A stretch of 22,885 bases of DNA from Acidithiobacillus montserratensis. GTDB lineage: Bacteria; Pseudomonadota; Gammaproteobacteria; Acidithiobacillales; Acidithiobacillaceae. Below, piece by piece: positions 1-7,280 of this stretch (position 1 is its first letter; every line of letters starts with the position of its first letter). The stretch is taken from assembly GCF_018853465.1 (NCBI RefSeq), contig NZ_JABBOU010000049.1, positions 1-22,885 of the forward strand, read 5' to 3'. A program made the position numbers and the translations under genes. Below the pieces are notes generated by a model. It was not told where the DNA came from. It made no database searches and saw only the letters and a list, made by a program, of their open reading frames with translations.

Positions 1-383
1 AGGAACTGTTTGAACTGATCCAGGCCGAACTGCGGCGCACCGGCTATGAAGAAATGATCGCTGCCGGAATGGTCATCACCGGCGGCTCCAGCCGTCTGGA
101 AGGCATTGCCGAGCTGGCCGAAGAAATCCTCCATCTGCCCGTCCGGGTCGGCGAACCCATGCATTTACCGGGCATGGAAAATGTAGTCCGGGTACCGGGT
201 CACGCCACCGGCGTCGGCCTGGTCATGTATGGACTGCATAATCAGCCGGCCGGACAGGGCGAGGCAGCCGTTGCCGTCCAACCCAAGGCCGCTTATGAAG
301 ATCACAGCCAAACCGGCATGGACACCAGTTTTGGCGGTGTTTTCCGGAAAATGCGCAACTGGGTCCAGACCAGTTTCGGTTGA
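1..383 (+). CDS. ftsA: Cell division protein FtsA, C-terminal part (5' end outside window)
   Basis: FtsA is the actin-like ATPase that anchors FtsZ filaments to the inner membrane and recruits later divisome proteins. The reading frame is open from base 3 and ends at a TGA at 381-383, so only about 126 C-terminal residues are present. What is visible is the end of the actin fold, including the nucleotide-contacting segment VITGGSSRLEGI and the VATG-like stretch HATGVGLVMYG. A variable linker follows, then a terminal amphipathic segment, FRKMRNWVQTSFG, which matches the family's C-terminal membrane-targeting helix. ftsZ starts 45 bp downstream on the same strand, the classical dcw-cluster order, which supports the call. 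An internal ATG at 54 is not the gene start because the homology extends upstream of it. Confidence 0.95.
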   Translation, partial: ELFELIQAELRRTGYEEMIAAGMVITGGSSRLEGIAELAEEILHLPVRVGEPMHLPGMENVVRVPGHATGVGLVMYGLHNQPAGQGEAAVAVQPKAAYEDHSQTGMDTSFGGVFRKMRNWVQTSFG

Positions 384-428
384 TCGTTTTCTCACCAGAA
401 CCCCATTGAACGAATCAGGAGACATATC

Positions 429-1598
429 ATGTTTGAATTAAACGAATGCGAACAGGACGGCGCCGTCATCAAGGTCATCGGCGTCGGTGGCGGTGGCGGT
501 AACGCCATCAACAACATGTGTGGTGCGGGGCTGGAAGGGGTGGAATTCATCACTGCCAATACCGATGCCCAGGCGCTGCGCAACTCCCTGGCCAGCCGCA
601 CCATTCAGCTCGGCGCCCAGATTACCCGTGGCCTGGGTGCGGGAGCCGATCCGGAAGTGGGGCGCAAGGCGGCGGAAGAAGGTCGCGACGACATTCGTGC
701 CGCCCTCGAAAAAGCCGATATGGTGTTCATCACCACCGGCATGGGTGGTGGAACTGGCACCGGTGCCGCCCCCGTCGTCGCGGCCATTGCCCGGGACATG
801 GGCATTCTGACGGTCGGCGTGGTCACCAAACCCTTTAACTTTGAAGGCAAAAAACGTCAGCAATACGCCCTTTCCGGCATTGATGAACTGTCCCAGCATG
901 TAGACTCTCTGGTCATTATCCCCAACGAAAAACTGCTGGCCGTGCTCGGCACCGCCATCAGCCTCAAGGATGCTTATCAGGCTGCCGACAACATTCTGCT
1001 GGGTGCGGTCCAGGGCATCTCCGAACTGGTTACGCGTCCCGGCCTGATGAACCTGGATTTTGCCGATGTGCGCACCGTCATGTCCGGCATGGGCCTGGCC
1101 ATGATGGGTGCGGCCAGTGGCAAGGGCGAAAACCGCGCCCGGGATGCCGCCACCCGCGCCGCCTCCAGCCCGCTTCTGGACGACATCAACCTGTCCGGCG
1201 CCCGGGGTATTCTCGTCAACATTACGGCAGGTATGGATCTGACCCTGGGTGAATTCCAGGAAGTCGGTGAGCTGATTCGCGGCTATGCAGCAGATGACGC
1301 CAATGTGAAGGTGGGTACGGTGCTGGACCCCGATCTCGACGGCGAACTACGGGTTACCGTGGTGGCCACCGGCTTGCAGCGTGAGCCGGTCCGTCTGGCC
1401 GTGGAGAATATCCGGGGACGTGCCAGCAACCCTGCCAGTCCCAGCACCCCTTCCGACTGGCGCAATCTGGATATCCCCGTGGGGATGCGTCACGGCGAAC
1501 GCGCTGCACCTGCCAGCGCCAACACCCGCAGTAGCGGCGGCGCACCGGACTTTTCCGATCTGGATATTCCGGCTTTCCTGCGCCGTCAGGCGGACTGA
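429..1598 (+). CDS. ftsZ: Cell division GTPase FtsZ
   Basis: FtsZ is the tubulin-like GTPase that forms the cytokinetic Z ring under the inner membrane. The 389-residue product is of normal length. It shows the N-terminal GTP-binding glycine run VGGGGGN (about residues 19-25), the tubulin signature GGGTGTG (106-112), and the catalytic T7 loop NLDFAD (208-213) that completes the GTPase site of the neighbouring subunit. A short variable linker leads to the conserved C-terminal peptide DLDIPAFLRRQAD, the docking site for FtsA, ZipA, ZapD and others. A second LDIP-containing motif, NLDIPVGMR, lies 31 residues earlier. The ATG is preceded by AGGAG at 416-420. ftsA is immediately upstream and zapD lies about 9 kb away in this window. 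lpxC, the usual next gene, does not follow. Confidence 0.98.
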   Translation: MFELNECEQDGAVIKVIGVGGGGGNAINNMCGAGLEGVEFITANTDAQALRNSLASRTIQLGAQITRGLGAGADPEVGRKAAEEGRDDIRAALEKADMVFITTGMGGGTGTGAAPVVAAIARDMGILTVGVVTKPFNFEGKKRQQYALSGIDELSQHVDSLVIIPNEKLLAVLGTAISLKDAYQAADNILLGAVQGISELVTRPGLMNLDFADVRTVMSGMGLAMMGAASGKGENRARDAATRAASSPLLDDINLSGARGILVNITAGMDLTLGEFQEVGELIRGYAADDANVKVGTVLDPDLDGELRVTVVATGLQREPVRLAVENIRGRASNPASPSTPSDWRNLDIPVGMRHGERAAPASANTRSSGGAPDFSDLDIPAFLRRQAD

Positions 1599-1605
1599 AG
1601 CAACA

Positions 1606-1637
1606 CCGGGTCAGCGCAGTAACGGCGCCTGACCCGG
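1606..1637. terminator. Possible hairpin between convergent ftsZ and repeat-protein genes
   Basis: A 9-bp perfect stem (CCGGGTCAG paired with CTGACCCGG) extends by three more pairs across a single bulge. It lies just after the ftsZ stop and overlaps the last codons of the convergent minus-strand gene. No clear T-run follows on either strand, so it may be a weak or bidirectional terminator, or only an RNA-stabilising hairpin. Confidence 0.4.
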
Positions 1638-2042
1638 CCGACAGCGTTCCTGACTCGGCCGTGGCCCCTTGGCTGCGGCGGTTCTTACCAGTTCATCTTC
1701 GTCCTGGAGCAGAACTGCACGCTGCTGCTCAGTCAACAAGGGATTACGGGCAATGGCATAACGCACGTTGGGATCGCGATCGGCACAAAAAACCGCCACC
1801 TGTGCCGCAGACAAATCCGGTCGTTTGGCAATACACAGACGAATGACGTAGTCACCGTCCCGGGCCAGAACATCCACCTCAGCAGACCGTAAATCTGCCC
1901 TTCGGGCAAAATAACAGCGGGTTTGCACCCACTGTTCGCGCAACAAAAAGGGGCGGTAATCGTCGGGCAAGTCCGGACTCAGCGCCCATTTCAGGCGTTC
2001 TTCCAGAGACATACCCCGCCACTGCGTTTCCACAGGCGCCAC
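1611..2042 (-). CDS. Small HEAT/LRV-like helical-repeat protein, function unknown
   Basis: The function is not recognised. The 143-residue product is a short alpha-helical solenoid. The motif A-[KR]-x recurs at residues 46, 72, 98 and 124, an exact 26-residue period, each unit having a small-residue turn, a DL/LL segment and an acidic D-x-D turn. This resembles the leucine-rich repeat variant (LRV) and HEAT-like families, which mostly act as protein-binding scaffolds. Four cysteines (43, 70, 86, 134) are spread over the repeats, and no N-terminal 4Cys cluster like that of the Azotobacter LRV protein is seen. The start used is a GTG at 2042. An ATG at 2012 (MSLEERLKW) is an equally plausible start that removes ten residues. 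It lies 74 bp downstream of the ferritin-like gene on the same strand and converges on ftsZ, so it is probably cotranscribed with the di-iron gene. Confidence 0.75.
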   Translation of the reverse strand: MAPVETQWRGMSLEERLKWALSPDLPDDYRPFLLREQWVQTRCYFARRADLRSAEVDVLARDGDYVIRLCIAKRPDLSAAQVAVFCADRDPNVRYAIARNPLLTEQQRAVLLQDEDELVRTAAAKGPRPSQERCRPGQAPLLR

Positions 2043-2116
2043 TCAATTTTCCCGGACAATCATCAGGGTCCCCTCAACACGGCGACCACAAAATCCCCTT
2101 CAATTCCAAGCCGCCC

Positions 2117-2974
2117 TTATCCGGCAGCCAGATGTCCGGAAGGATCCCGCTCGGCGCTGGACATAGCCTTGCGATAACGGCTGAGGTCCTTGGCACTCTG
2201 GATAGGTACTTCCAGCAGGGTGGAAAGATTACGCAAAATGCCGTTGACGACCTTGCCTTCCCAAATGGCATCAAAATGAATCTGGGTATCCAGCCATTGC
2301 TCCAGCCAGCCGGGATCGGGTAGATGACTTTGCACACTATCCTCGGGGTACATATTTTTATTCACATGCAAATTAGTCGGGTGCAGTGCCTTGGCGGTCT
2401 TGGTGTTCGCCATCAATACGCCGATTTTGGCAAAAGCCAGACGTGCTGAGTCCCCCAGACGCTCAATCGCCCGCCGCATATATTTCAGATAAATGCCGGC
2501 GTGCCGCGCCTCATCCTTGGAGAGCACTTCGTAAATGGAACGGATAACCGGCTCGCTATGCCACTGGGCCGCGCACTTGTACCAATGGGTCAAGCGGATT
2601 TCCCCGCAAAAATGCAGCATCAGGGTTTCCATGGCCGGGGCCGGATCGAATTCAAAGCGCACATTGTGCAGCTCTTCCTCGGTCGGCAGATATTCCGGGG
2701 CAAAGCGTCGCAAATACTCCATGAGCACCAAGGCGTGCTTCTGTTCTTCATAAAACCAGATGGACATGAATGCCGAAAAATCCGAGTCATCCCGGTTATC
2801 ACGCAGGAACATTTCCGTGGCCGGCAAAGCCGACCATTCGGTCACGGCATTCATCTTGATCGTACGGAGCTGCTCTTCACTCACCAGGCTCCGATCAAAC
2901 TGATCCCAGGGAATATCTGTCGCCATATTCCAACGCGCGGCCTCCAGGGATTTAAACAATTCAGGGTATAACAT
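2117..2974 (-). CDS. Ferritin-like superfamily di-iron protein (acyl-ACP desaturase/R2-like fold)
   Basis: The 285-residue product carries the paired carboxylate/His ligand pattern of helical di-iron proteins: E54 in ATEMF, E77-x-x-H80 in EEQKH, E125 in GEIRLTHW and E155-x-x-H158 in DEARH. The spacing (two ExxH motifs about 78 residues apart, each preceded by a helix with a single Glu) fits the ferritin-like/acyl-ACP-desaturase-type fold. The substrate cannot be deduced, and oxygenase, desaturase and iron-handling roles all remain possible. No signal peptide is seen, so it is probably cytoplasmic. The ATG at 2974 is chosen over an upstream TTG at 3004 because AGGTGG sits 7 nt before it. A sigma-70-like promoter lies about 90 nt upstream. 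The gene diverges from aroQ and is followed by the repeat-protein gene. Confidence 0.8.
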   Translation of the reverse strand: MLYPELFKSLEAARWNMATDIPWDQFDRSLVSEEQLRTIKMNAVTEWSALPATEMFLRDNRDDSDFSAFMSIWFYEEQKHALVLMEYLRRFAPEYLPTEEELHNVRFEFDPAPAMETLMLHFCGEIRLTHWYKCAAQWHSEPVIRSIYEVLSKDEARHAGIYLKYMRRAIERLGDSARLAFAKIGVLMANTKTAKALHPTNLHVNKNMYPEDSVQSHLPDPGWLEQWLDTQIHFDAIWEGKVVNGILRNLSTLLEVPIQSAKDLSRYRKAMSSAERDPSGHLAAG

Positions 2975-2981
2975 GGCCAAG

Positions 2982-2987
2982 CCACCT
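2982..2987 (-). promoter_or_regulatory. Ribosome binding site deciding the start of the di-iron gene
   Basis: AGGTGG on the minus strand ends 7 nt before the ATG at 2974. The alternative TTG at 3004 lies upstream of this site and would place it inside the coding region, so the ATG is preferred. Confidence 0.55.
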
Positions 2988-3066
2988 CTCTCCGGCGTCG
3001 ACAATCATCAGGTTTCCGGCAAAGTTTCCGGCATGCCTTCATTGCCCATGAAGCATAACTACAATG

Positions 3067-3096
3067 AGTATATGGGGGCATTCTACGGCAAATCAA
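3067..3096 (-). promoter_or_regulatory. Sigma-70-like promoter for the di-iron/repeat-protein genes
   Basis: On the minus strand TTGATT (3091-3096) and TATACT (3067-3072) are separated by 18 nt, a near-consensus -35/-10 pair. The predicted transcript would begin near 3060 with a leader of about 85 nt before the ATG at 2974. It lies in the 235-bp divergent region shared with aroQ. No equally good plus-strand promoter was found there. Confidence 0.5.
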
Positions 3097-3209
3097 CGTG
3101 CGGGGCGATGCCTGAAGGGCAAACTGTAGCGGCAACGCCACAGTACGACCTAGATTTATCTGCGCATTTGCGGCAGACTTTAGCTTATTCTTGATGTTAC
3201 GCGGAAGCC

Positions 3210-3668
3210 ATGGCTGTCTCTACCCCTCATATACTGGTACTGCACGGACCGAACCTGAACCTTCTGGGTCAGCGTGAACCGAGACACTATGGTCGCAGCA
3301 CCCTGGCGGAAATTGACGCCCAACTGACTGCCATGGCTGGCAACTGGGGCTGGACCCTCAACAGCCTGCAGAGCAATGCCGAACACCAACTGATAGACGC
3401 CGTACAGCTTGCCCCTACCCAGGGAGTCAGCCATATCATCATCAATCCCGCCGCGTTCACCCATACCAGTGTCGCCCTGCGCGATGCTCTGAGTGCCGTG
3501 GCCATTCCGTTCATTGAAGTGCATTTGTCCAACATTCACGCGCGGGAAGCTTTCCGCCGGCATTCCTACTTTTCCGATATTGCCCTGGGGGTTATAGCGG
3601 GACTAGGAGCCGACGCTTATTTCCTCGCTCTGGAAGCCATTTACCGGCGTGTTTCACGCCCTGACTGA
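3210..3668 (+). CDS. aroQ: Type II 3-dehydroquinate dehydratase
   Basis: AroQ converts 3-dehydroquinate to 3-dehydroshikimate, step three of the shikimate pathway, in the cytoplasm as a dodecamer. The 152-residue length is typical of the family. Visible hallmarks are the N-terminal HGPNLNLLG (12-20), the flexible-lid tyrosine in RHYG (Y27, the proposed catalytic base), [10 protein letters not shown] (54-63), [15 protein letters not shown] (79-93), [11 protein letters not shown] (103-113, with the active-site His) and RHSYFSD plus the GVIAGLG end motif. It begins an operon with accB 20 bp downstream, an arrangement common in gamma- and betaproteobacteria. The ATG is preceded by GGAAG at short spacing. 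The later shikimate gene aroE is about 14 kb away on the other strand. Confidence 0.97.
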   Translation: MAVSTPHILVLHGPNLNLLGQREPRHYGRSTLAEIDAQLTAMAGNWGWTLNSLQSNAEHQLIDAVQLAPTQGVSHIIINPAAFTHTSVALRDALSAVAIPFIEVHLSNIHAREAFRRHSYFSDIALGVIAGLGADAYFLALEAIYRRVSRPD

Positions 3669-3688
3669 ACCCCTCATTAAGGAAAAGC

Positions 3689-4168
3689 ATGGATATCCAA
3701 TTCATTCGTCGCCTAGCCGAACTACTCGAAAAAAGCGCCATTGACGAAATTGAAGTTGTTGAAGGTGAAAGCAAGGTCCGCATTACCCGACATGCAGCTC
3801 CCATCGTGCCGCAAAATGTGACCTATCACGCCCAGCCCGCGCCGCTGCCGGCAATGGCCCCGGAAAGCATTCAAGCCCCTGCTGCAGCGCCCGTAGCTGC
3901 TCCCGCTGCCGAAAGCGCACCTCAAGGTTATATGATCAAGTCACCCATGGTCGGCACTTTCTATCGGGCCTCCTCCCCCGAAGCCGCGCCTTTTGTCGAA
4001 GAAGGCAGCATCGTCAAGGCCGGACAAACCCTCTGCATTATCGAAGCCATGAAATTACTGAATGAAATTGAAGCCGATGTTTCCGGCAAAATCATCAAGG
4101 TGCTGGCCAGTAACGGACAGCCCGTAGAGTACGGCGAACCCCTCTTTATCATTGCCCCAGAGGATTGA
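3689..4168 (+). CDS. accB: Acetyl-CoA carboxylase biotin carboxyl carrier protein
   Basis: AccB (BCCP) carries the biotin that shuttles CO2 between biotin carboxylase and the carboxyltransferase during malonyl-CoA formation, the first committed step of fatty-acid synthesis. The 159-residue product has the expected layout: an N-terminal helical segment for contact with AccC (1-35), an Ala/Pro-rich flexible linker (about 48-78), and a C-terminal biotinyl domain starting at SPMVGTFY. The biotin-accepting lysine is K122 in [20 protein letters not shown] lies just before the ATG. The stop codon is separated from the accC ATG by one base, so the two subunits are likely translated in a coupled way. 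Confidence 0.98.
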   Translation: MDIQFIRRLAELLEKSAIDEIEVVEGESKVRITRHAAPIVPQNVTYHAQPAPLPAMAPESIQAPAAAPVAAPAAESAPQGYMIKSPMVGTFYRASSPEAAPFVEEGSIVKAGQTLCIIEAMKLLNEIEADVSGKIIKVLASNGQPVEYGEPLFIIAPED

Positions 4169-4169
4169 A

Positions 4170-5516
4170 ATGTTTGAGAAGATCCTCATTGCCAACCGGG
4201 GCGAAATTGCCCTGCGTATTCAACGTGCCTGTCGTGAACTGGGTATCCGGACGGTAGCCGTCCATTCCGAACCTGATCGTGACCTGATGCATGTCAAGCT
4301 GGCCGACGAGTCCGTCTGCATCGGACCCGCCCCCAGCGATCAAAGTTATTTGAATGTGCCGGCGGTGATTGCCGCCGCTGAAGTGACCGACGCCGAAGCC
4401 ATTCATCCCGGCTATGGTTTTTTGTCGGAAAACGCCGATTTTGCGGAACGAGTGGAAAACAGTGGTTTTGCTTTCATTGGTCCCCGTGCCGAAACCATTC
4501 GCCTGATGGGGGACAAAATTGCGGCCAAAACCGCCATGAAAAAAGCCGGAGTGCCCTGCGTTCCCGGATCGGACGGCCCCCTGCCAGACGACAACGAAGC
4601 CCTCAAAAAACTGGCGAAGGACATTGGTTATCCGGTTATTCTCAAAGCCGCCGGTGGCGGTGGCGGACGCGGCATGCGGGTCGTCCATACCGAGGCGCAC
4701 CTGATCAATGCTGCCAACCTGACCCGGGCGGAAGCCGGTAAGGCTTTCGGCAATCCGACCCTGTACATGGAAAAATTTCTGGAAACCCCCCGTCATATTG
4801 AATTTCAGGTGCTCTGCGATGCCCACGGCCACTGCGTCCACCTCGGGGAGCGGGACTGTTCCGTTCAACGGCGTCACCAGAAAGTCATTGAAGAAGCCCC
4901 AGCACCCGGCATCAGCGCCAAACAACGCGCCGAAATTGGTGCAGCAGTCGTCAAGGCCTGTACCGATATGGGTTATCGCGGTGCCGGAACCATTGAATTT
5001 CTCTACGATCCTGCCAGCCAGACCTTCTATTTCATCGAAATGAATACCCGGGTGCAGGTAGAGCATCCCGTCACAGAAATGATTACCGGAATAGATATTG
5101 TCAAAGCCCAGATACTCATTGCTGCAGGCAAGCCTCTCCCGTTCGGGCAGGAAGACATTCATCTGCGGGGACATGCCATCGAGTGCCGCATCAATGCCGA
5201 GGATCCTGAACGCTTCACCCCTTCTCCCGGACAAATCACGGCCTGGCACCCGCCCGGCGGCCCCGGTATCCGGGTGGACAGCCATATTTATGCCGGTTAT
5301 CGGGTACCCCCCTATTATGATTCGATGATTGGCAAGATCATTGCCCACGGCAATGACCGGGAGGAGGCCCAGCAGCGCATGCGCAGTGCCCTGCGGGAAA
5401 CCAGCATCGAGGGCATCCAGACCAACATCCTGCTGCATCGTCGTATTCTCGAAGAAGCCCAATATGCCGCTGGTGAGATCAACATCCACTATCTGGAGGC
5501 GTTGCTCTCCCTATGA
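4170..5516 (+). CDS. accC: Acetyl-CoA carboxylase biotin carboxylase subunit
   Basis: AccC uses ATP and bicarbonate to carboxylate the biotin on AccB. The 448-residue length matches the family almost exactly. The N-terminal carboxylase domain starts [16 protein letters not shown]. The ATP-grasp glycine loop GGGGGRG is at 162-168. The central catalytic stretch contains [14 protein letters not shown], and the C-terminal biotin-carboxylase domain includes [12 protein letters not shown]. The ATG at 4170 is chosen because the conserved N-terminus begins there and AGAGGA precedes it. A TTG 18 nt upstream would extend the protein without homology and overlap accB. The 3' end overlaps prmA by 4 bp (ATGA), pointing to translational coupling. 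A 446-codon open frame antisense to the gene is considered a coding shadow. Confidence 0.98.
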   Translation: MFEKILIANRGEIALRIQRACRELGIRTVAVHSEPDRDLMHVKLADESVCIGPAPSDQSYLNVPAVIAAAEVTDAEAIHPGYGFLSENADFAERVENSGFAFIGPRAETIRLMGDKIAAKTAMKKAGVPCVPGSDGPLPDDNEALKKLAKDIGYPVILKAAGGGGGRGMRVVHTEAHLINAANLTRAEAGKAFGNPTLYMEKFLETPRHIEFQVLCDAHGHCVHLGERDCSVQRRHQKVIEEAPAPGISAKQRAEIGAAVVKACTDMGYRGAGTIEFLYDPASQTFYFIEMNTRVQVEHPVTEMITGIDIVKAQILIAAGKPLPFGQEDIHLRGHAIECRINAEDPERFTPSPGQITAWHPPGGPGIRVDSHIYAGYRVPPYYDSMIGKIIAHGNDREEAQQRMRSALRETSIEGIQTNILLHRRILEEAQYAAGEINIHYLEALLSL

Positions 5517-6391
5517 CTGTCGCCTGGTGGCAATTGGACCTGCAGGTACCGGCGGAAGCTGCGGCCGCTGTGGAAGCACAGCTATTGGAAGCGGGTGCTG
5601 ACGCCATCACCTTTCTGGAACAGGATGCCAGCGAAGCCCTGTTCGTTGCGGGAGAACTCTGGCAAAACAGTCATTGTCAGGCCCTTTTTGCCGCTGATGC
5701 CCATGCTGAGGCTGATTTGCGCGCCCTGATTGAGCGTGCCGCCTGGCAGCAATATGGGGCTTCCCTTCAGGCTGTGGCAGATCAGGATTGGGTATCCCGC
5801 ACCCAGGCACAATTTCCGGCCCGCCAGTTCGGAAAACTCTGGGTTGTTCCCAGTTGGGATCGCGCTCCCGAGGACGCGCCTTACGAACTACACCTTGATC
5901 CCGGACAAGCCTTCGGTACCGGTGCCCATCCCACCACTTCGCGCTGTCTGCATTTTCTGGAAAGCCACATTCGTGGCGGAGAATGCGTCATCGATTATGG
6001 CTGCGGTTCCGGCATTCTGGCCATTGCTGCCCTGCTTTTGGGCGCAAAAATCGCTTATGGTGTCGATACTGACCCGCAGGCCCTGAAGGTAGCCATGGTC
6101 AATGCCGAACGCAATGGCGTCATAGAGCAGTTCCAGCTATCGCTGCCTGAGCAAAACCCACTGCCTCAGGCGGATATTCTGGTGGCCAATATTCTGGCCG
6201 GCCCCCTGCTGCAACTTGCGGCCACTCTTGCAGCCCTGACCAAACCCGGAGGCTGGATTGCGCTCTCGGGTATTCTTCACAGCCAGGAAGCTGGCATTCA
6301 GGAAGCCTACGCACCCTATTTTAATTTCGCCATGCCGCAACATGAAGAAGACTGGTCGCTACTCTATGGCCAGCGTAAATCCGGAGACTGA
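5513..6391 (+). CDS. prmA: Ribosomal protein L11 methyltransferase
   Basis: PrmA trimethylates ribosomal protein L11 at several amino groups using S-adenosylmethionine. The 292-residue product has the N-terminal substrate-recognition domain (1-~85), the linker motif [11 protein letters not shown], the conserved [15 protein letters not shown] (129-143), SAM motif I in DYGCGSG (161-167), the acidic end of the next strand in GVDTDPQA, and the NILAGPL motif (226-232) equivalent to the N-P-P-Y-like catalytic region. It overlaps accC by 4 bp and is followed after 4 bp by the zinc-ribbon gene. The order accB-accC-prmA is widespread in proteobacteria. Confidence 0.96.
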   Translation: MTVAWWQLDLQVPAEAAAAVEAQLLEAGADAITFLEQDASEALFVAGELWQNSHCQALFAADAHAEADLRALIERAAWQQYGASLQAVADQDWVSRTQAQFPARQFGKLWVVPSWDRAPEDAPYELHLDPGQAFGTGAHPTTSRCLHFLESHIRGGECVIDYGCGSGILAIAALLLGAKIAYGVDTDPQALKVAMVNAERNGVIEQFQLSLPEQNPLPQADILVANILAGPLLQLAATLAALTKPGGWIALSGILHSQEAGIQEAYAPYFNFAMPQHEEDWSLLYGQRKSGD

Positions 6392-6395
6392 GAAC

Positions 6396-7028
6396 ATGGA
6401 AATAACCTGCCCCCGTTGTGAGTCCACCTTCAGCGTTGATCCCAAGGCCCTGCATAATCATCACTATCAGGTCAAATGCAGTGTCTGTCAGCAGATATTT
6501 CAGGTGGATATGGACAGCGAGACCAGCACGGCGGGCCTTCATCTGGGCCAGCGACTGGGGCGCTATTTGCTCCTGCTCATCATTTTCCTGTTGATTTTAG
6601 CCTTGATCGGACAAATTCTCTGGTCAACCGGTGTTTACAGTTACGCCGCCAACAGCGCACCTATCCGCCAGGCCATGATCCGGGGGGCCAACGCCCTGGG
6701 TACGACCATCTCCTGGCCGGGACCCAATAAGGAAATGCGTATTGTCGATAGTCATGTCACCCCCCTGGGAAACCAGCGGGCCGAAATTACCGGGAAAATG
6801 GAAAATATGGCTGGACATGTGCAGGCCTATCCGGTCATCCAGGTCACCTTGAGCAATGTCTATGGCGCCCCCATTGCCCATCTGCAATTCAAGGCGAAAG
6901 ACTATCTGGAGCAGCCGGAGGCCATCTCCTCCGGGTTCCTGTCCCGGCAACCCGTCCCGTTTACCCTCAAGAGCCCCCAATTGCTTGCTGCCGCAGGTTA
7001 TCAGGTCACTCTCCTGAGCCAGCCTTGA
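6396..7028 (+). CDS. MJ0042-type zinc-ribbon membrane protein with DUF3426-like domain
   Basis: The function is unknown. The 210-residue product begins with a zinc ribbon of the MJ0042 type (C5-x2-C8 and C28-x2-C31). A charged stretch is followed by one transmembrane segment (about 57-76, LLLLIIFLLILALIG). A C-terminal domain of about 120 residues has beta-rich phrases such as ITGKMENMAGHVQAYPVIQVTL, typical of DUF3426, probably periplasmic. The ribbon would then be cytoplasmic. The start is placed at the ATG at 6396 because the zinc ribbon begins there, GGAG lies 10-14 nt upstream, and it follows the prmA stop by 4 bp. Longer frames that start inside prmA are not credible. It occupies the slot where many gammaproteobacteria have dusB, between prmA and fis. 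Confidence 0.8.
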   Translation: MEITCPRCESTFSVDPKALHNHHYQVKCSVCQQIFQVDMDSETSTAGLHLGQRLGRYLLLLIIFLLILALIGQILWSTGVYSYAANSAPIRQAMIRGANALGTTISWPGPNKEMRIVDSHVTPLGNQRAEITGKMENMAGHVQAYPVIQVTLSNVYGAPIAHLQFKAKDYLEQPEAISSGFLSRQPVPFTLKSPQLLAAAGYQVTLLSQP

Positions 7029-7037
7029 GGCCCGACC

Positions 7038-7280
7038 ATGAGTACAGAATTCATGACCTTGAGTGATTGCGTCATCATGATGGTGGATCGCTATGTGGAA
7101 GATCTGGATGGCGATGCTCCGCACAACCTGCACGCACAAATCATTGAGCAGGTAGAACGTGCCCTGCTGGATCACACCATGAAGAAATGTGCCGGACAGC
7201 GCAGCACGGCAGCCCAATGGCTGGGCATCAACCGCAATACCTTACGCAAGAAGCTGCAGAATTACGGGTTGGATACCTGA
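7038..7280 (+). CDS. fis: Fis-family nucleoid-associated DNA-binding protein (short form)
   Basis: Fis bends DNA and acts as a nucleoid protein and transcription regulator. The 80-residue product aligns with the core of E. coli Fis: a dimerising helix pair (LSDCVIMMVDRYVEDLDG, then NLHAQIIEQVERALLDHTM) and a C-terminal helix-turn-helix, STAAQWLGINRNTLRKKLQNYGL (about 56-78). It is about 18 residues shorter at the N-terminus than the 98-residue enterobacterial protein. It therefore lacks the beta-hairpin arm that contacts site-specific recombinases, as in other non-enteric Fis proteins. It ends the aroQ-accB-accC-prmA operon, nine bases after the zinc-ribbon gene. Its last 19 bp overlap the 3' end of the opposing lytic transglycosylase gene. 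Confidence 0.88.
   Translation: MSTEFMTLSDCVIMMVDRYVEDLDGDAPHNLHAQIIEQVERALLDHTMKKCAGQRSTAAQWLGINRNTLRKKLQNYGLDT

Noticed and set aside
438..899. A 153-codon minus-strand open frame inside ftsZ
   Set aside because: Gly/Thr/Asp-rich antisense shadow of the GTP-binding region of ftsZ.
4149..5489. A 446-codon open frame on the minus strand covering accC
   Set aside because: It lies wholly antisense to a gene with full-length family homology. Its product is Gly/Phe/His-rich with no recognisable domain. It reflects the codon bias of accC.
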